The notes below the pieces were generated by a model, which had not been told where the DNA came from, searched no databases, and was given only the letters and a program-made list of their open reading frames with translations. A DNA stretch of 64,000 bases from QHXW01 sp035297145 (GTDB taxonomy: Bacteria; Acidobacteriota; Terriglobia; Bryobacterales; Bryobacteraceae). Where the stretch lies: assembly GCA_035297145.1 (NCBI GenBank), contig DATGZN010000093.1, positions 62,001 to 126,000 on the forward strand, given 5' to 3'. Position numbers and translations under genes: made by a program. How positions within the stretch are numbered: the stretch's first letter is position 1; every line of letters starts with the position of its first letter. Shown one piece after another: positions 45,655 to 54,616 of the stretch.

Positions 45655-46827
45655 ATGCCTCAGCCTCTCACGACGCCGGTGTCTACCGGCGTCCAAACTG
45701 AAACGGCTCCGCCCAGCCGGCCACTCGCTGAACGCGTGCTTTCTCTCGATGCCTTCCGCGGTGCGACCATGGCGCTCATGGTGCTGGTGAACACCCCTGG
45801 GGATTACGGACACATCTACGCTCCCCTTGAGCACTCGGAATGGAACGGCTGGACGCCCACGGATGTCGTGTTTCCGTCCTTTGCCTGGATCATCGGCGTC
45901 GCCATCGCAATCGTGCTCGCGCGACGACTGGCGGCAGGCGTGTCCCGGACCCAGATTTTCCGCCAAGCTTTCCGGCGGGCGTTGGTTCTTTACGTTCTCG
46001 GACTCATCGTCTACGCCTACCCGAACTTTGATCTCTCCACTCAGCGCCTGCTCGGAGTCTTGCAACGCCTCGCTATCTGTTACCTGATTGCCACGGCAAT
46101 CTACCTGACCACCGGTGTTCGCGGCCAGATCCTGTGGATTATTTCACTTCTTGGCGGCTATTGGCTCCTGATGACGCTGGTTCCCGTTCCCGGGTATGGA
46201 GCCGGCCATCTGGACCTCGAGCGCAATTTCGCGCACTACGTCGATCGCATCGTGTTGGGCACGCACAATTACTTGTATACAAAAACGTGGGACCCGGAAG
46301 GGATCGTGAGCACTCTTCCCGCGATCGCCACGGTTCTATTCGGAGTCATGGCGGGACACATCCTGCGCATGGGGCGCTCCCTCACCCAGAGGGCCATGTG
46401 GCTTTTCGCGGTAGGAGTGTTGCTTCTCGCCGCCGGCCAGATCTGCAACATCTGGCTGCCCATCAACAAAAAGCTCTGGACCAGTTCTTTCTCGATGTTC
46501 ATGGCCGGCTTGGATTTTGTGATCTTCGCGGTAATGGTCTGGCTGGTGGACGTCCGCGGATATAAGCGGTTCACCAAGCCACTGGTCATCATGGGAATGA
46601 ACGCGATCACGGTGTACATGGTGTCTGAGTTACTGGATCAGGTATTCAATGCGATCAAAGTCAGTTCCGGAGGGCAGGTAGTGACGTTGCATGCATGGCT
46701 CAATAGCCTGTTCGCCGTCGTGGCATCGCCTTACAATGCGTCCCTGCTCTTCGCAATTTCTTACACCCTGCTGATGTACCTGGTGGCTTACGTGATGTAC
46801 CGCCGGGGCTGGTTCCTCCGCGTGTAA
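45655..46827 (+). CDS. HGSNAT/DUF5009-type membrane acyltransferase-like protein (second copy)
   Basis: 390 aa from the ATG at 45655. It has the same family signature as the gene at 26412-27635: VLSLDAFRGATMALMVLVNTPGDYG, FPSFAWIIGVAIAIVLARR, and late KPLVIMGMNAITVYMVSELL. About ten membrane helices. In the human homologue the conserved histidine carries the acetyl group; here that loop reads WNGWTPTDVVFPSF, without an obvious histidine, so the mechanism may differ between the two copies. Role in envelope sugar acylation is inferred. Confidence 0.82.
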   Translation: MPQPLTTPVSTGVQTETAPPSRPLAERVLSLDAFRGATMALMVLVNTPGDYGHIYAPLEHSEWNGWTPTDVVFPSFAWIIGVAIAIVLARRLAAGVSRTQIFRQAFRRALVLYVLGLIVYAYPNFDLSTQRLLGVLQRLAICYLIATAIYLTTGVRGQILWIISLLGGYWLLMTLVPVPGYGAGHLDLERNFAHYVDRIVLGTHNYLYTKTWDPEGIVSTLPAIATVLFGVMAGHILRMGRSLTQRAMWLFAVGVLLLAAGQICNIWLPINKKLWTSSFSMFMAGLDFVIFAVMVWLVDVRGYKRFTKPLVIMGMNAITVYMVSELLDQVFNAIKVSSGGQVVTLHAWLNSLFAVVASPYNASLLFAISYTLLMYLVAYVMYRRGWFLRV

Positions 46828-46838
46828 GCGCTGCGCTC

Positions 46839-48098
46839 TCACTCGTGCCGCAAGGCCGCAATCGGATCGAGCCGCGCCGCTTTCACCGCCGGCCACATAC
46901 CGAAGAAAAGCCCGATGCTTGTCGCCACCACGAACCCGGTGATCACGGACCACAGAGGCACCGTCGAGGGCAAGCTTGGCACTAAAGTCCGAATGGTAAC
47001 GCTCAGAAGCCAGCCAATCAGAATACCGATGAGTCCGCCGGATGCGGTCAGGGTCATGGCTTCCAGCAGGAATTGCCACGTGATATCGCTGCGCCTCGCG
47101 CCGATGGCCTTGCGCACGCCGATTTCGCGCGTCCGCTCCGTCACCGAAACCAACATGATGTTCATCACGCCAATGCCGCCCACCAGCAAACCGATGGAAG
47201 AAATCACCACCATGACCAGCGCGACGGTGCTGATGATCTGGCGGAAATTTCCGATTACTGACTCCGCGCTGGCAACGCCAAAGTTGTTGGAGTCGTTCGG
47301 TTTGACGTGCCGGCGCCGGCGCAATAGCTCCGCAACTTCGTTCTTGGCCTGCTCCATTTTCCCCTGTTGTACAAGAACAAAAATGATGTTGTCCTTGGCT
47401 TCCGGATAAAGTTTCTTGAAGGTGTCGTAGGGGGTAAAAATGGCCTTGTCATTCCGATCATCGCCGAGGAATGACTTGAACTTGGTGAGTGTGCCGGCCA
47501 CTACTAGGCTGTGCCCGTCCACAACGAACGTCTTACCTATGGGATCCTCATTTTGGAAAAACCGCTTGCGAACACCGTCGCCAATGATAGCGATCTCACG
47601 CCGGTGCAGGTCCTCGACATCGGTAAAGAACCGGCCTTCACCGAGCACGGCGTTCAGAAGGCGGACGTGCTCGGCAGTGACGCCGACAAAGAGGGCGTCG
47701 AGCATATCCTGGCCCTTGTACTTGGCGGTGACGGGCGGCAAACCCCTGTCGTTTATCCCCGGAAACAGCTCTACCGACACCGTGTCCACCGAAGGACATT
47801 GCTCTTTGATGGCCATGGCGTCTTCGTACGTGAGGGGCTTGCGCATCCGCTCCTCGGGTGTCAATCGGTGCGGGTTACCGATCTCTATCTTGTAGATGTA
47901 CAAGGTGCGCGTGCCGAACTGCTCCATCACGTCTACGAGTTGTTTGTCCAGTCCGGCAATGATCGAAGTGACGGCAATCACCGTGGTGGTGCCGATGACC
48001 ACGCCTAGCACCGTCAAAAACGAACGGAACTTATGCGTGCGAAGGGTGTCCAGCGCCAGCCGCAGATTCTCGCGAACATGTTGACGGTACGCTTGCAT
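46839..48098 (-). CDS. MacB-like ABC transporter permease (second of pair)
   Basis: 419 aa. First helix with LDTLRTHKFRSFLTVLGVVIGTTTVI, a periplasmic MacB core (about 55-270), then IGVMNIMLVSVTERTREIGVRKAIGARRSDITWQF and two more helices, ending GMWPAVKAARLDPIAALRHE. It follows the related gene at 48112 by 13 bp, so the two are probably a heterodimeric exporter. No ATPase or membrane-fusion gene is next to it. Its 3' end is 11 bp from the convergent acyltransferase-like gene. Confidence 0.9.
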   Translation of the reverse strand: MQAYRQHVRENLRLALDTLRTHKFRSFLTVLGVVIGTTTVIAVTSIIAGLDKQLVDVMEQFGTRTLYIYKIEIGNPHRLTPEERMRKPLTYEDAMAIKEQCPSVDTVSVELFPGINDRGLPPVTAKYKGQDMLDALFVGVTAEHVRLLNAVLGEGRFFTDVEDLHRREIAIIGDGVRKRFFQNEDPIGKTFVVDGHSLVVAGTLTKFKSFLGDDRNDKAIFTPYDTFKKLYPEAKDNIIFVLVQQGKMEQAKNEVAELLRRRRHVKPNDSNNFGVASAESVIGNFRQIISTVALVMVVISSIGLLVGGIGVMNIMLVSVTERTREIGVRKAIGARRSDITWQFLLEAMTLTASGGLIGILIGWLLSVTIRTLVPSLPSTVPLWSVITGFVVATSIGLFFGMWPAVKAARLDPIAALRHE

Positions 48099-48111
48099 CG
48101 CCTACTCGAGC

Positions 48112-49407
48112 TCAATTCTCTGTTCGCAACGCCTCAATGGGTTCCAGGCGCGCCGCCTTGCTGGCAGGATAGATTCCGAAAAACAAACCCACCGCCGTGG
48201 AGAGACCCAGGCCCAAGATCACGGCGCTGGTGGGAACCGAGGCTGTGAAAACCATATTGACCAGCTTGGCGATCAGCACGGCGAGAAGCACGCCCGTGAG
48301 GCCGCCCGTCGCGGCCATCACGCCCGATTCGATAATGAACTGCCACAGAATATCCCGCCGCCTGGCTCCCAGCGACTTACGAATGCCGATCTCGTGGGTG
48401 CGCTCGGTCACGCTGGCCAGCATGATGTTCATGATCACGATTCCGCCTACCACCATGAATACCGCTACCAGGCCAACGGTCACGGCAAAGATGGTGCCCG
48501 TCAGGTTCTGCCAGAGGCTCATGATCGTGTCGGAGGCGTTGATGCCGAAAGTGTCAGACTCCTTGTAAGGAACGTGCCGGCGGACGCGCATCAGCACTCG
48601 GGTTTCATCCTCGAGTTCCAGCATGTGCGGCGCATCCGGCGCCATGATGAATACCAGCAGTTCCGGCCGTGTCGCCCAAATGGCGCGATAGGTAGTCAAC
48701 GGAACCATGGCGAAGTTGTCCTGGCTTTGCCCGAACGTGCTGCCTACTTTTTCCATCACGCCGATGACGCGGAACGGAATGCCAGCCAATAGGACATCTT
48801 TGTCCAGCGGATCAACCCAGGGAAAGAGCTTTTCCACCAAATCCTGCCCGATGACGCAGACTCTCGCATTGTGCTGGTAGTCGGTGTCGTTGATGTAACG
48901 ACCTCGCTCCACTTTTTCACGGCCGATGTCGGCGTGACTGGGCGTCACCGCTGTCAGCTGTATCTCATCAATCAAGTGCTCCCGGTAGCGTGCTCGTGGG
49001 TTGGGTTGGAGCTGCGCAATTGCGGAGATGTGATCGTATCCCCGAAGGTCCTCCACCAAGTAGTCGTAATCCTCCATGCGGATGGGCTGGTTGCGCCGCT
49101 GTGCCTTCAGAAACGAGTCAAACCCCTGCTCCCACTGGAACTGGTGCAATACGAAAGTGTTGCTGCCGAGATTCGCGATGTGGGTGGCGATGTAAACGTT
49201 CATGCCGTTCACAATCGACATCACGACGATCAGCGTGGTCGTCGCGATGACCACGCCCAGCAGCGTGAGGAACGAGCGTAGCTTGTGGCTGCGCAACGCT
49301 TCCAGGGCGATCCAGAAAGCTTCCCGCGCCGTCACCCACACGCTGACGCCGCGATACTCCCGCGCCTGCTGCTCGACAAGAGCCTGGGGTTGGCTGAGTA
49401 CAGCCAT
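48112..49407 (-). CDS. MacB-like ABC transporter permease (first of pair)
   Basis: 431 aa. Slightly longer N-terminus than its partner, then EALRSHKLRSFLTLLGVVIATTTLIVV, a periplasmic core containing the NTFVLHQFQWEQGF segment, GGIVIMNIMLASVTERTHEIGIRKSLGARRRDILWQF and a final helix pair. Transcribed leftward, ahead of the second permease. The ATPase must be encoded elsewhere. A palindrome-bounded repeat lies about 120 bp upstream. Confidence 0.9.
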   Translation of the reverse strand: MAVLSQPQALVEQQAREYRGVSVWVTAREAFWIALEALRSHKLRSFLTLLGVVIATTTLIVVMSIVNGMNVYIATHIANLGSNTFVLHQFQWEQGFDSFLKAQRRNQPIRMEDYDYLVEDLRGYDHISAIAQLQPNPRARYREHLIDEIQLTAVTPSHADIGREKVERGRYINDTDYQHNARVCVIGQDLVEKLFPWVDPLDKDVLLAGIPFRVIGVMEKVGSTFGQSQDNFAMVPLTTYRAIWATRPELLVFIMAPDAPHMLELEDETRVLMRVRRHVPYKESDTFGINASDTIMSLWQNLTGTIFAVTVGLVAVFMVVGGIVIMNIMLASVTERTHEIGIRKSLGARRRDILWQFIIESGVMAATGGLTGVLLAVLIAKLVNMVFTASVPTSAVILGLGLSTAVGLFFGIYPASKAARLEPIEALRTEN

Positions 49408-49528
49408 GGCAAAGTCACCTCACGAAGGATAGGCGCTTATGTTCCATTATCCCCGATTTGTGCGTTCAGCGCTGCAAGGTCGTGCGCTAATTCTGGGTTG
49501 ATCGATGGCGCGGAACATCGTCGACAGA

Positions 49529-49634
49529 TGTAGCGCAGGGACACGCGCCTTTTGCGGGTACCTGCGGCAGTTTCGTCCGTTGGGATCGAAAAACCGCGGG
49601 TATCCCGCCAGCCCTGCGGTATCCCCGCGCTACA
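49529..49634. repeat. 106-bp repeat bounded by TGTAGCGC/GCGCTACA inverted ends (contains copy 2 of 45-bp repeat)
   Basis: The element starts TGTAGCGC and ends GCGCTACA, a perfect 8-bp inverted repeat that extends imperfectly inward. Its left part (49530-49574) is 44/45 identical to the minus strand of 30269-30313. An inner hairpin GCGGGTATCCCGC (49596-49608) is also present. No ORF is likely inside. It looks like a small non-coding mobile or REP-type element lying between pgl and the MacB pair. Confidence 0.7.
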
Positions 49635-49699
49635 GGGATGGGTGTTTCATTCGGAACAATGTCGCCAGTGACAAGACCGCCGCCGAAATCAACGCACTT

Positions 49700-50437
49700 T
49701 TAGCGCACTACCCGCTGCAATAGCCTGGCGGCCGGCTCGTCGAGGAACCACTCTACTTCTCTGGCATCACGCAGTCCGAGCTGCGCGGGATACTTGCCGG
49801 GATCGTACGGCTCCTCAAACACAGAACGGACCGCTGTCGCTTTATCCTCGCCTGCCACCAGCATCGCGGTGTGATGCGCCGCCAGCAGCGCTCCCGGAAG
49901 CAGCGTGATGCGCCATTGCGACAGTTTCTCGACCCACACCGGCGCGGCGATCTTCTGCCGGTCGGCGATCAGCGCCTCTCCAGGAAACAGGCTGGCGGTG
50001 TGCGCATCGGGGCCCATGCCGCGATGGATTACATCAAAGCGCGGCAACTCGCCGGGCTGGAGCTTGAAGAAGCCGCGGATCTCGTCCACGTACATGTCCG
50101 CCGCCGCCGCTGGATGCAGTTCGGCATGGATACGATGCACGTGCTGTTTTGGGATGCCTGCCGGCGTTAGCAGCGCCTCAGCAGCCAGCTTGTAATTACT
50201 GCGATCGTCATCCGGAGGCACCGGGCGCTCGTCGACCCAGAAAAAGTGTATCCCGTCCCATTTGAAATCCGACGCGGCCATGCGCTCGAACAGCAACTTG
50301 GGCGTGGAGCCGCCCGATAGCGCGATGGTTGCGTGGTTTCTTTCGGCGCGCGCTTCTTCCAGTACGCCCAGAATATATCGTGCGGACGCCTCAGCAGCCG
50401 CTGGTGCATCTCGAAAGATGTTACGTTCGACGCTCAC
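49700..50437 (-). CDS. pgl: 6-phosphogluconolactonase
   Basis: 245 aa. Hydrolyses 6-phosphogluconolactone in the oxidative pentose phosphate pathway. Sugar-phosphate isomerase-like fold with IALSGGSTPKLLFERMA, FFWVDERPVPPDDDRSNYKLA and a late GPDAHTASLFPGEAL segment, all typical of DevB/Pgl. Normal length. Its start overlaps the opcA stop by 4 bp, making it the third gene of zwf-opcA-pgl. Confidence 0.95.
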   Translation of the reverse strand: MSVERNIFRDAPAAAEASARYILGVLEEARAERNHATIALSGGSTPKLLFERMAASDFKWDGIHFFWVDERPVPPDDDRSNYKLAAEALLTPAGIPKQHVHRIHAELHPAAAADMYVDEIRGFFKLQPGELPRFDVIHRGMGPDAHTASLFPGEALIADRQKIAAPVWVEKLSQWRITLLPGALLAAHHTAMLVAGEDKATAVRSVFEEPYDPGKYPAQLGLRDAREVEWFLDEPAARLLQRVVR

Positions 50438-51450
50438 TTCTTCTCCGCCGCCAGCTTGTTGGCACGCGCCAAGCTCCGTTCGTAGACCGCATCCCGCCCG
50501 GGAATGGCCAGCTCTTCACGCAGCAGAACGTAATCGTTGTCCGGCGGGAATACCGTGTGCGTTGTGAGGGAATCGATCTGGACTTCAGCGCACTGCCGCG
50601 CGCTTTCTCCCGAAATGCAGATAGCCAGGCGCAATCCGTCCGACGCCGCGCTCGAGAGCTCGATGCGCGAAATCTGCCCGGGCGGATCACCCAATACCGG
50701 TTCCCAGTCTACGCGTGGATGCGCGCCGGCGCTCTCCAGGCAGTCGAGAATCCACGCCGCCAGGTAGTATGCACCGGTGGGTGGAACATTTCCTCCGAAT
50801 GTAACCTTGACATGGGCCACATCGGCCAAGCGCGCTAAGTAATTGCGGCTCTCGAAAATCTGCGAGATCAGCTCGCGCACGCGCGTAAGGCGCGTCCACG
50901 CCAAGTCACCTACGATCTTCCCCGAGCCTTGAATCCGCGCCAGTATTTCCGGCGGGTCAGGGAACGCCGACGAATCGAGCAGCAGCTTGTGTGCGATTTT
51001 GGCGATCTGCGGGAAGTCGGGCAAGCTGAACAGCCGTGCGCTGCGGCACCACAGCATGACAGGTAAATCCGCAACCGCCAGGGGAAGCACAACGGGCGCC
51101 AGGTCCGGCAAGCTGGCATCCGACGCGCTGATCTCGATCTGCTCGCAGCAGATCTGGCGGCGATGTCCGAACGGCATCCAGCATTGCGAGAACACGCGCG
51201 ACGAAAGCTCACGTGTCGCCGACTCGCGGAAGCGAATCACAATGGCGCGGCTGGGATGCTCGGGCATGAGCGCCGCCATGGTGGACCAGACGTCGCTCGG
51301 GTCTTCCGATTCCTCCACCAGCGTGATCAGCGTCATGGCGCACGCGCGCAGTACCCCCGATGAATGCCCAGGGTCGGATTCCTTGCCCAGTGTCACCCAC
51401 AGTTCCGCTAGCTCCCGCAACACCCGCTCGGGTTGGATGGTGGTGCTCAC
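50434..51450 (-). CDS. opcA: OpcA, glucose-6-phosphate dehydrogenase assembly/allosteric protein
   Basis: 338 aa. OpcA is a two-domain protein needed for full activity and redox control of Zwf in cyanobacteria and actinobacteria. Recognisable are RACAMTLITLVEESEDP, PSRAIVIRF, PLAVADLPVMLWC and the C-terminal domain near FGGNVPPTGAYYLAAWILDCL. It lies between zwf and pgl with 4-bp overlaps on both sides, the same gene order as in those groups. The presence of OpcA implies that Zwf here is regulated through this partner. Confidence 0.92.
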   Translation of the reverse strand: MSTTIQPERVLRELAELWVTLGKESDPGHSSGVLRACAMTLITLVEESEDPSDVWSTMAALMPEHPSRAIVIRFRESATRELSSRVFSQCWMPFGHRRQICCEQIEISASDASLPDLAPVVLPLAVADLPVMLWCRSARLFSLPDFPQIAKIAHKLLLDSSAFPDPPEILARIQGSGKIVGDLAWTRLTRVRELISQIFESRNYLARLADVAHVKVTFGGNVPPTGAYYLAAWILDCLESAGAHPRVDWEPVLGDPPGQISRIELSSAASDGLRLAICISGESARQCAEVQIDSLTTHTVFPPDNDYVLLREELAIPGRDAVYERSLARANKLAAEKK

Positions 51451-52967
51451 GGCGTCCTCCAGGTGTGCCCGTGGCGCGCCAGCATTTCATCGGCGGCCTT
51501 CGGCCCCCATGTCCCTGCTTCATAATTCGGAAACTCGAACTTGTGGTTTTGCCACACGTTGAGAATAGGCTCCACCGCGCCCCAGCTCGCCTCCACCATG
51601 TCCTGCCGCGTATACAGCGTTGCGTCGCCGATCATCGCGTCCAGCAGCAGCGTTTCGTACGCGGTGGGCGACCGCTCGCCGAAGCTCGATCCGTAATTGA
51701 AATCCATCGAGACCGGCCGCAGCTTCATGCCCGCGCCCGGCCGTTTCGATAGGAAGCGCAGCGAGATTCCTTCCTCCGGCTGGATGCGCAGGATCAAGAG
51801 GTTCGGCGTGGCCTCGTCGCCATTGTCTCCGAACACCGCATGCGGCGCATCGTTGAACTGGATGGCAATTTCGGTCACGCGCTTAGGCAGCCGCTTGCCA
51901 GAGCGAATAAAAAAAGGCACTCCCGCCCAGCGCCAATTGTCCACGAAGAACGTTGCCGCCGCATAGGTGTTCGTCTGCGATTGCGGGTCTACTCCTTTTT
52001 CCTGCCGGAAACCGGGAACGTCGGCGCCGCCGATCCGCGCGGGCCCGTATTGCCCGGAGATCGAATTCGCCAGCACCTGGTCGGGCTTCATCACGCGGAT
52101 GGTCCGCAGCAGCTTCGCGCGCTCATCGCGTACGGCGTCCGGCTGAAACGTGGCGCTCGGTTCCATGGCAATGGTCGCCATGATTTGCAGCAGGTGATTC
52201 TGAATCATGTCCCGCAGCGCGCCAGCTTCCTGGTAGTACCCGCCGCGGCCTTCCACGCCAATTGATTCCGCCGCGGTGATCTGCACACTGTTCACGTAGC
52301 GCCGGTCCCACAGCGGCTCGAAGATGCCGTTTCCAAACCGGAAGGCCAGAATGTTCTGCACCGTTTCCTTACCCAGGTAGTGGTCGATCCGGTAGATGTC
52401 GGACTCACGAAACACCTCGTGCAGTTCATTGCTCAGCTCGCGCGCGCTCTCCAGATCGTGCCCGAAAGGTTTCTCGATCACGATTCGCCGCCAGCCTTTG
52501 CCTTCCGCGAGGCCTGCCGCTCCGATGCCCTTGGCTGCCGCCGCGTACTGGCTGGGCTGCGTTGAAAGATAAAACAGCACGTTGCCCGCCGTGTGCCGGC
52601 AGTCTTCAATCTGCTTCAGGCTGGCCGCCAGATGAGTGAACGCCTGGGGATCGCCAATGTCTCCAGCCATGTAGTATAGGCCCTGGGCGAAGGCCGACCA
52701 GACTTCTTCATCGAACGGAGAATCTTCCAGAAACTTGGCCACCGAATCGTGCATGCTCGCGCGAAACTGGTCGTCGGACATGGGCGTGCGCGAAATCCCA
52801 AGCACCGCAAATCCCGGCGACAAGCGCCTCTCGTAGGCTAGGCGGTAGAGCGCCGGCAGCAGCTTCCGTTTGGTCAGGTCGCCGTTCGCTCCGAAAATAG
52901 CCACAGCGCATTCCGGTATGCGGCGTTCAAAGCGCAGAGGATCCTGAAACGGGTTCTCCAAGGGCAT
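51447..52967 (-). CDS. zwf: Glucose-6-phosphate 1-dehydrogenase
   Basis: 506 aa from the ATG of MPLENPFQDPL; a longer frame of 42 codons lacks a site and is rejected. NADP-binding FGANGDLTKRKLLPALYRL at the N-terminus and the active-site signature RIDHYLGKETVQNILAFRFGN are present, with the second domain ending in a helical tail. Catalyses the first and NADPH-producing step of the oxidative pentose phosphate pathway. First gene of the zwf-opcA-pgl operon; the leader of about 190 bp is shared with the divergent receiver-like gene. Confidence 0.96.
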   Translation of the reverse strand: MPLENPFQDPLRFERRIPECAVAIFGANGDLTKRKLLPALYRLAYERRLSPGFAVLGISRTPMSDDQFRASMHDSVAKFLEDSPFDEEVWSAFAQGLYYMAGDIGDPQAFTHLAASLKQIEDCRHTAGNVLFYLSTQPSQYAAAAKGIGAAGLAEGKGWRRIVIEKPFGHDLESARELSNELHEVFRESDIYRIDHYLGKETVQNILAFRFGNGIFEPLWDRRYVNSVQITAAESIGVEGRGGYYQEAGALRDMIQNHLLQIMATIAMEPSATFQPDAVRDERAKLLRTIRVMKPDQVLANSISGQYGPARIGGADVPGFRQEKGVDPQSQTNTYAAATFFVDNWRWAGVPFFIRSGKRLPKRVTEIAIQFNDAPHAVFGDNGDEATPNLLILRIQPEEGISLRFLSKRPGAGMKLRPVSMDFNYGSSFGERSPTAYETLLLDAMIGDATLYTRQDMVEASWGAVEPILNVWQNHKFEFPNYEAGTWGPKAADEMLARHGHTWRTP

Positions 52968-53156
52968 GTTGTTCAGCTTATCGCAAGGTTCGACCAGAGC
53001 GGCGGAGATGACTGTTACGAATCCGTTGCGCTGTCGCTCGCCTTGCGCAGCCCCTACGAAGCGAGTAAGATGATTCTTCCTTCCGATTTTCAATCGGGTC
53101 CAAAGACCAGGTCAGCTTGGAGTTTGTCCGTGGAGGAGTTGTTGTAGTCGAATTGT

Positions 53157-53537
53157 ATGCAAAAGCAGGGCAGCAAGAAAATCCTGGCAGTAGTCAGCGA
53201 TCTGTTCTTCTCGGTCAAGATCAACGACGCCGCCAAGCGTGCCGGCATGTCCGTGGAATTCATCAAGGATGAGGACGAGGTACTGATCAAAGCCAAAGCC
53301 AAGCCGGCCCTGATCATCTTCGATCTGAATTTCGAAAGCGTGAACCCGCTTGAGATTATCCGCAAGCTGAAAGCCAGCGCGGATTACAAAGGCGTCAGCA
53401 TGATCGGGTATCTCTCCCACGTGCAGGGCGAACTTAAACAACAGGCGCACGAAACCGGCTGCGATATGGTCCTCGCGCGCTCGGCTTTTTCCCAGAACCT
53501 CCCACAAATTCTCAAGCGGCACGCCGGCGTCGTGTAG
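53157..53537 (+). CDS. Receiver-like single-domain protein with atypical phosphorylation site
   Basis: 126 aa with the fold and length of a response-regulator receiver domain. The start KKILAVVSDLFFSVKI has S-D where D-D is usual. The phosphoacceptor aspartate is likely D in LIIFDLNFESVNPLE. SMIGYLSHV supplies the Ser/Thr position, and the conserved lysine appears as Arg in VLARSAFSQ. The acidic pocket is therefore incomplete, and a phosphorylation-independent role is plausible. No histidine kinase or output domain is adjacent. A GGAGGAG sequence lies about 20 bp before the ATG, too far to be a good site. Confidence 0.75.
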   Translation: MQKQGSKKILAVVSDLFFSVKINDAAKRAGMSVEFIKDEDEVLIKAKAKPALIIFDLNFESVNPLEIIRKLKASADYKGVSMIGYLSHVQGELKQQAHETGCDMVLARSAFSQNLPQILKRHAGVV

Positions 53538-53549
53538 CGGCGGCACGGC

Positions 53550-54563
53550 CTATCGGAACCGCGCCAGTTCCTCCACCTTCTTCCACGCCGCGCCAGAGTC
53601 GATCGACCGTTCCGCAATCTCGATCCCTTCGCGGAAATCCGCCGCCTTTCCCGCCGCCACTAGCGCCGCCGACGCGTTCACCAGCACGATGTTCCTCTGT
53701 GCGCCCGTGGCGCCGCCCAGCACGGTGCGCGCAATCGCCGCGTTCCCCTCTTTCCCCAACCCCTTCAGCACCGCGCCGTCCCCGCGCTCCACGCCGAAAT
53801 CCTCGGGCGAAAGTGTCAGCCGTTCCACGTGGCTTTCGCGGATCTCGAATGCCGTGGTCGTTCCCGTCGTCGTGATCTCGTCCATCCCGTCGGAGCCGTG
53901 GACCACAAATCCGCGCTCCAGGCCAAGCTGTGCCAGCGCTCCGGCCATCAGTTCTGCGGCGTGTTCTGACGGCGCACCCACCAATTGCGCCGTCGCGTTG
54001 GCTGGGTTCGTCAATGGCCCAAGCAGATTGAATACAGTGCGCATCTTCAGCTCGAGCCGCACGGGATGCGCGTGTCTGGTCGCGGTGTGAATTGCCGGCG
54101 CAAACAGGAATCCGATGCCGATCTCGCGAATGGCCTGCGCGACTTTCTCCGGCGGAAGGACGACGGCGATGCCGAGACTCTCCAGCAGGTCCGCACTCCC
54201 TCCCTGGCTCGAAATCGACCGATTCCCGTGTTTGGCAACACGCACGCCCGCGCCCGCCACCACGAATGCCGCAACCGTCGAGATGTTGAAGGTCCCCTGT
54301 CCATCGCCGCCCGTCCCGCATGTATCGAGCAGCGGCTCGCCCGCGAGTCCCACGTCCACGCGTACAGCCACCTCGCGCATCGCTCGCGCGAATCCCACCA
54401 GCTCCTCTACCGTCTCTCCTTTCATGCGCAGGGCCGTTAGGAACGAGGCAATCTGCACCGACGAGACTTCGCCCGTGAGAATAGCCTGCATGGCTGCGTG
54501 CGCCTCCTCCGTTTGCAGATGGCGGTGCTCGGCGACTGCATGAAGGAACGGCAAAAAAGGCAT
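53550..54563 (-). CDS. trpD: Anthranilate phosphoribosyltransferase
   Basis: 337 aa. Second step of tryptophan synthesis, transferring phosphoribose from PRPP to anthranilate. Signature DTCGTGGDGQGTFNIS (PRPP site), VAKHGNRSISSQGGSADLLES (anthranilate and PRPP contacts), and the late VHGSDGMDEI loop are all present. Normal length. It stands alone, so the rest of the trp pathway must lie elsewhere. It converges on the receiver-like gene with a 12-bp gap and is divergent from sucC. Confidence 0.95.
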   Translation of the reverse strand: MPFLPFLHAVAEHRHLQTEEAHAAMQAILTGEVSSVQIASFLTALRMKGETVEELVGFARAMREVAVRVDVGLAGEPLLDTCGTGGDGQGTFNISTVAAFVVAGAGVRVAKHGNRSISSQGGSADLLESLGIAVVLPPEKVAQAIREIGIGFLFAPAIHTATRHAHPVRLELKMRTVFNLLGPLTNPANATAQLVGAPSEHAAELMAGALAQLGLERGFVVHGSDGMDEITTTGTTTAFEIRESHVERLTLSPEDFGVERGDGAVLKGLGKEGNAAIARTVLGGATGAQRNIVLVNASAALVAAGKAADFREGIEIAERSIDSGAAWKKVEELARFR

Positions 54564-54616
54564 GTTATAGTGAAGAATTAGTTTGGCTTTCTCGCCATAC
54601 TAGCACGCCATAATCC

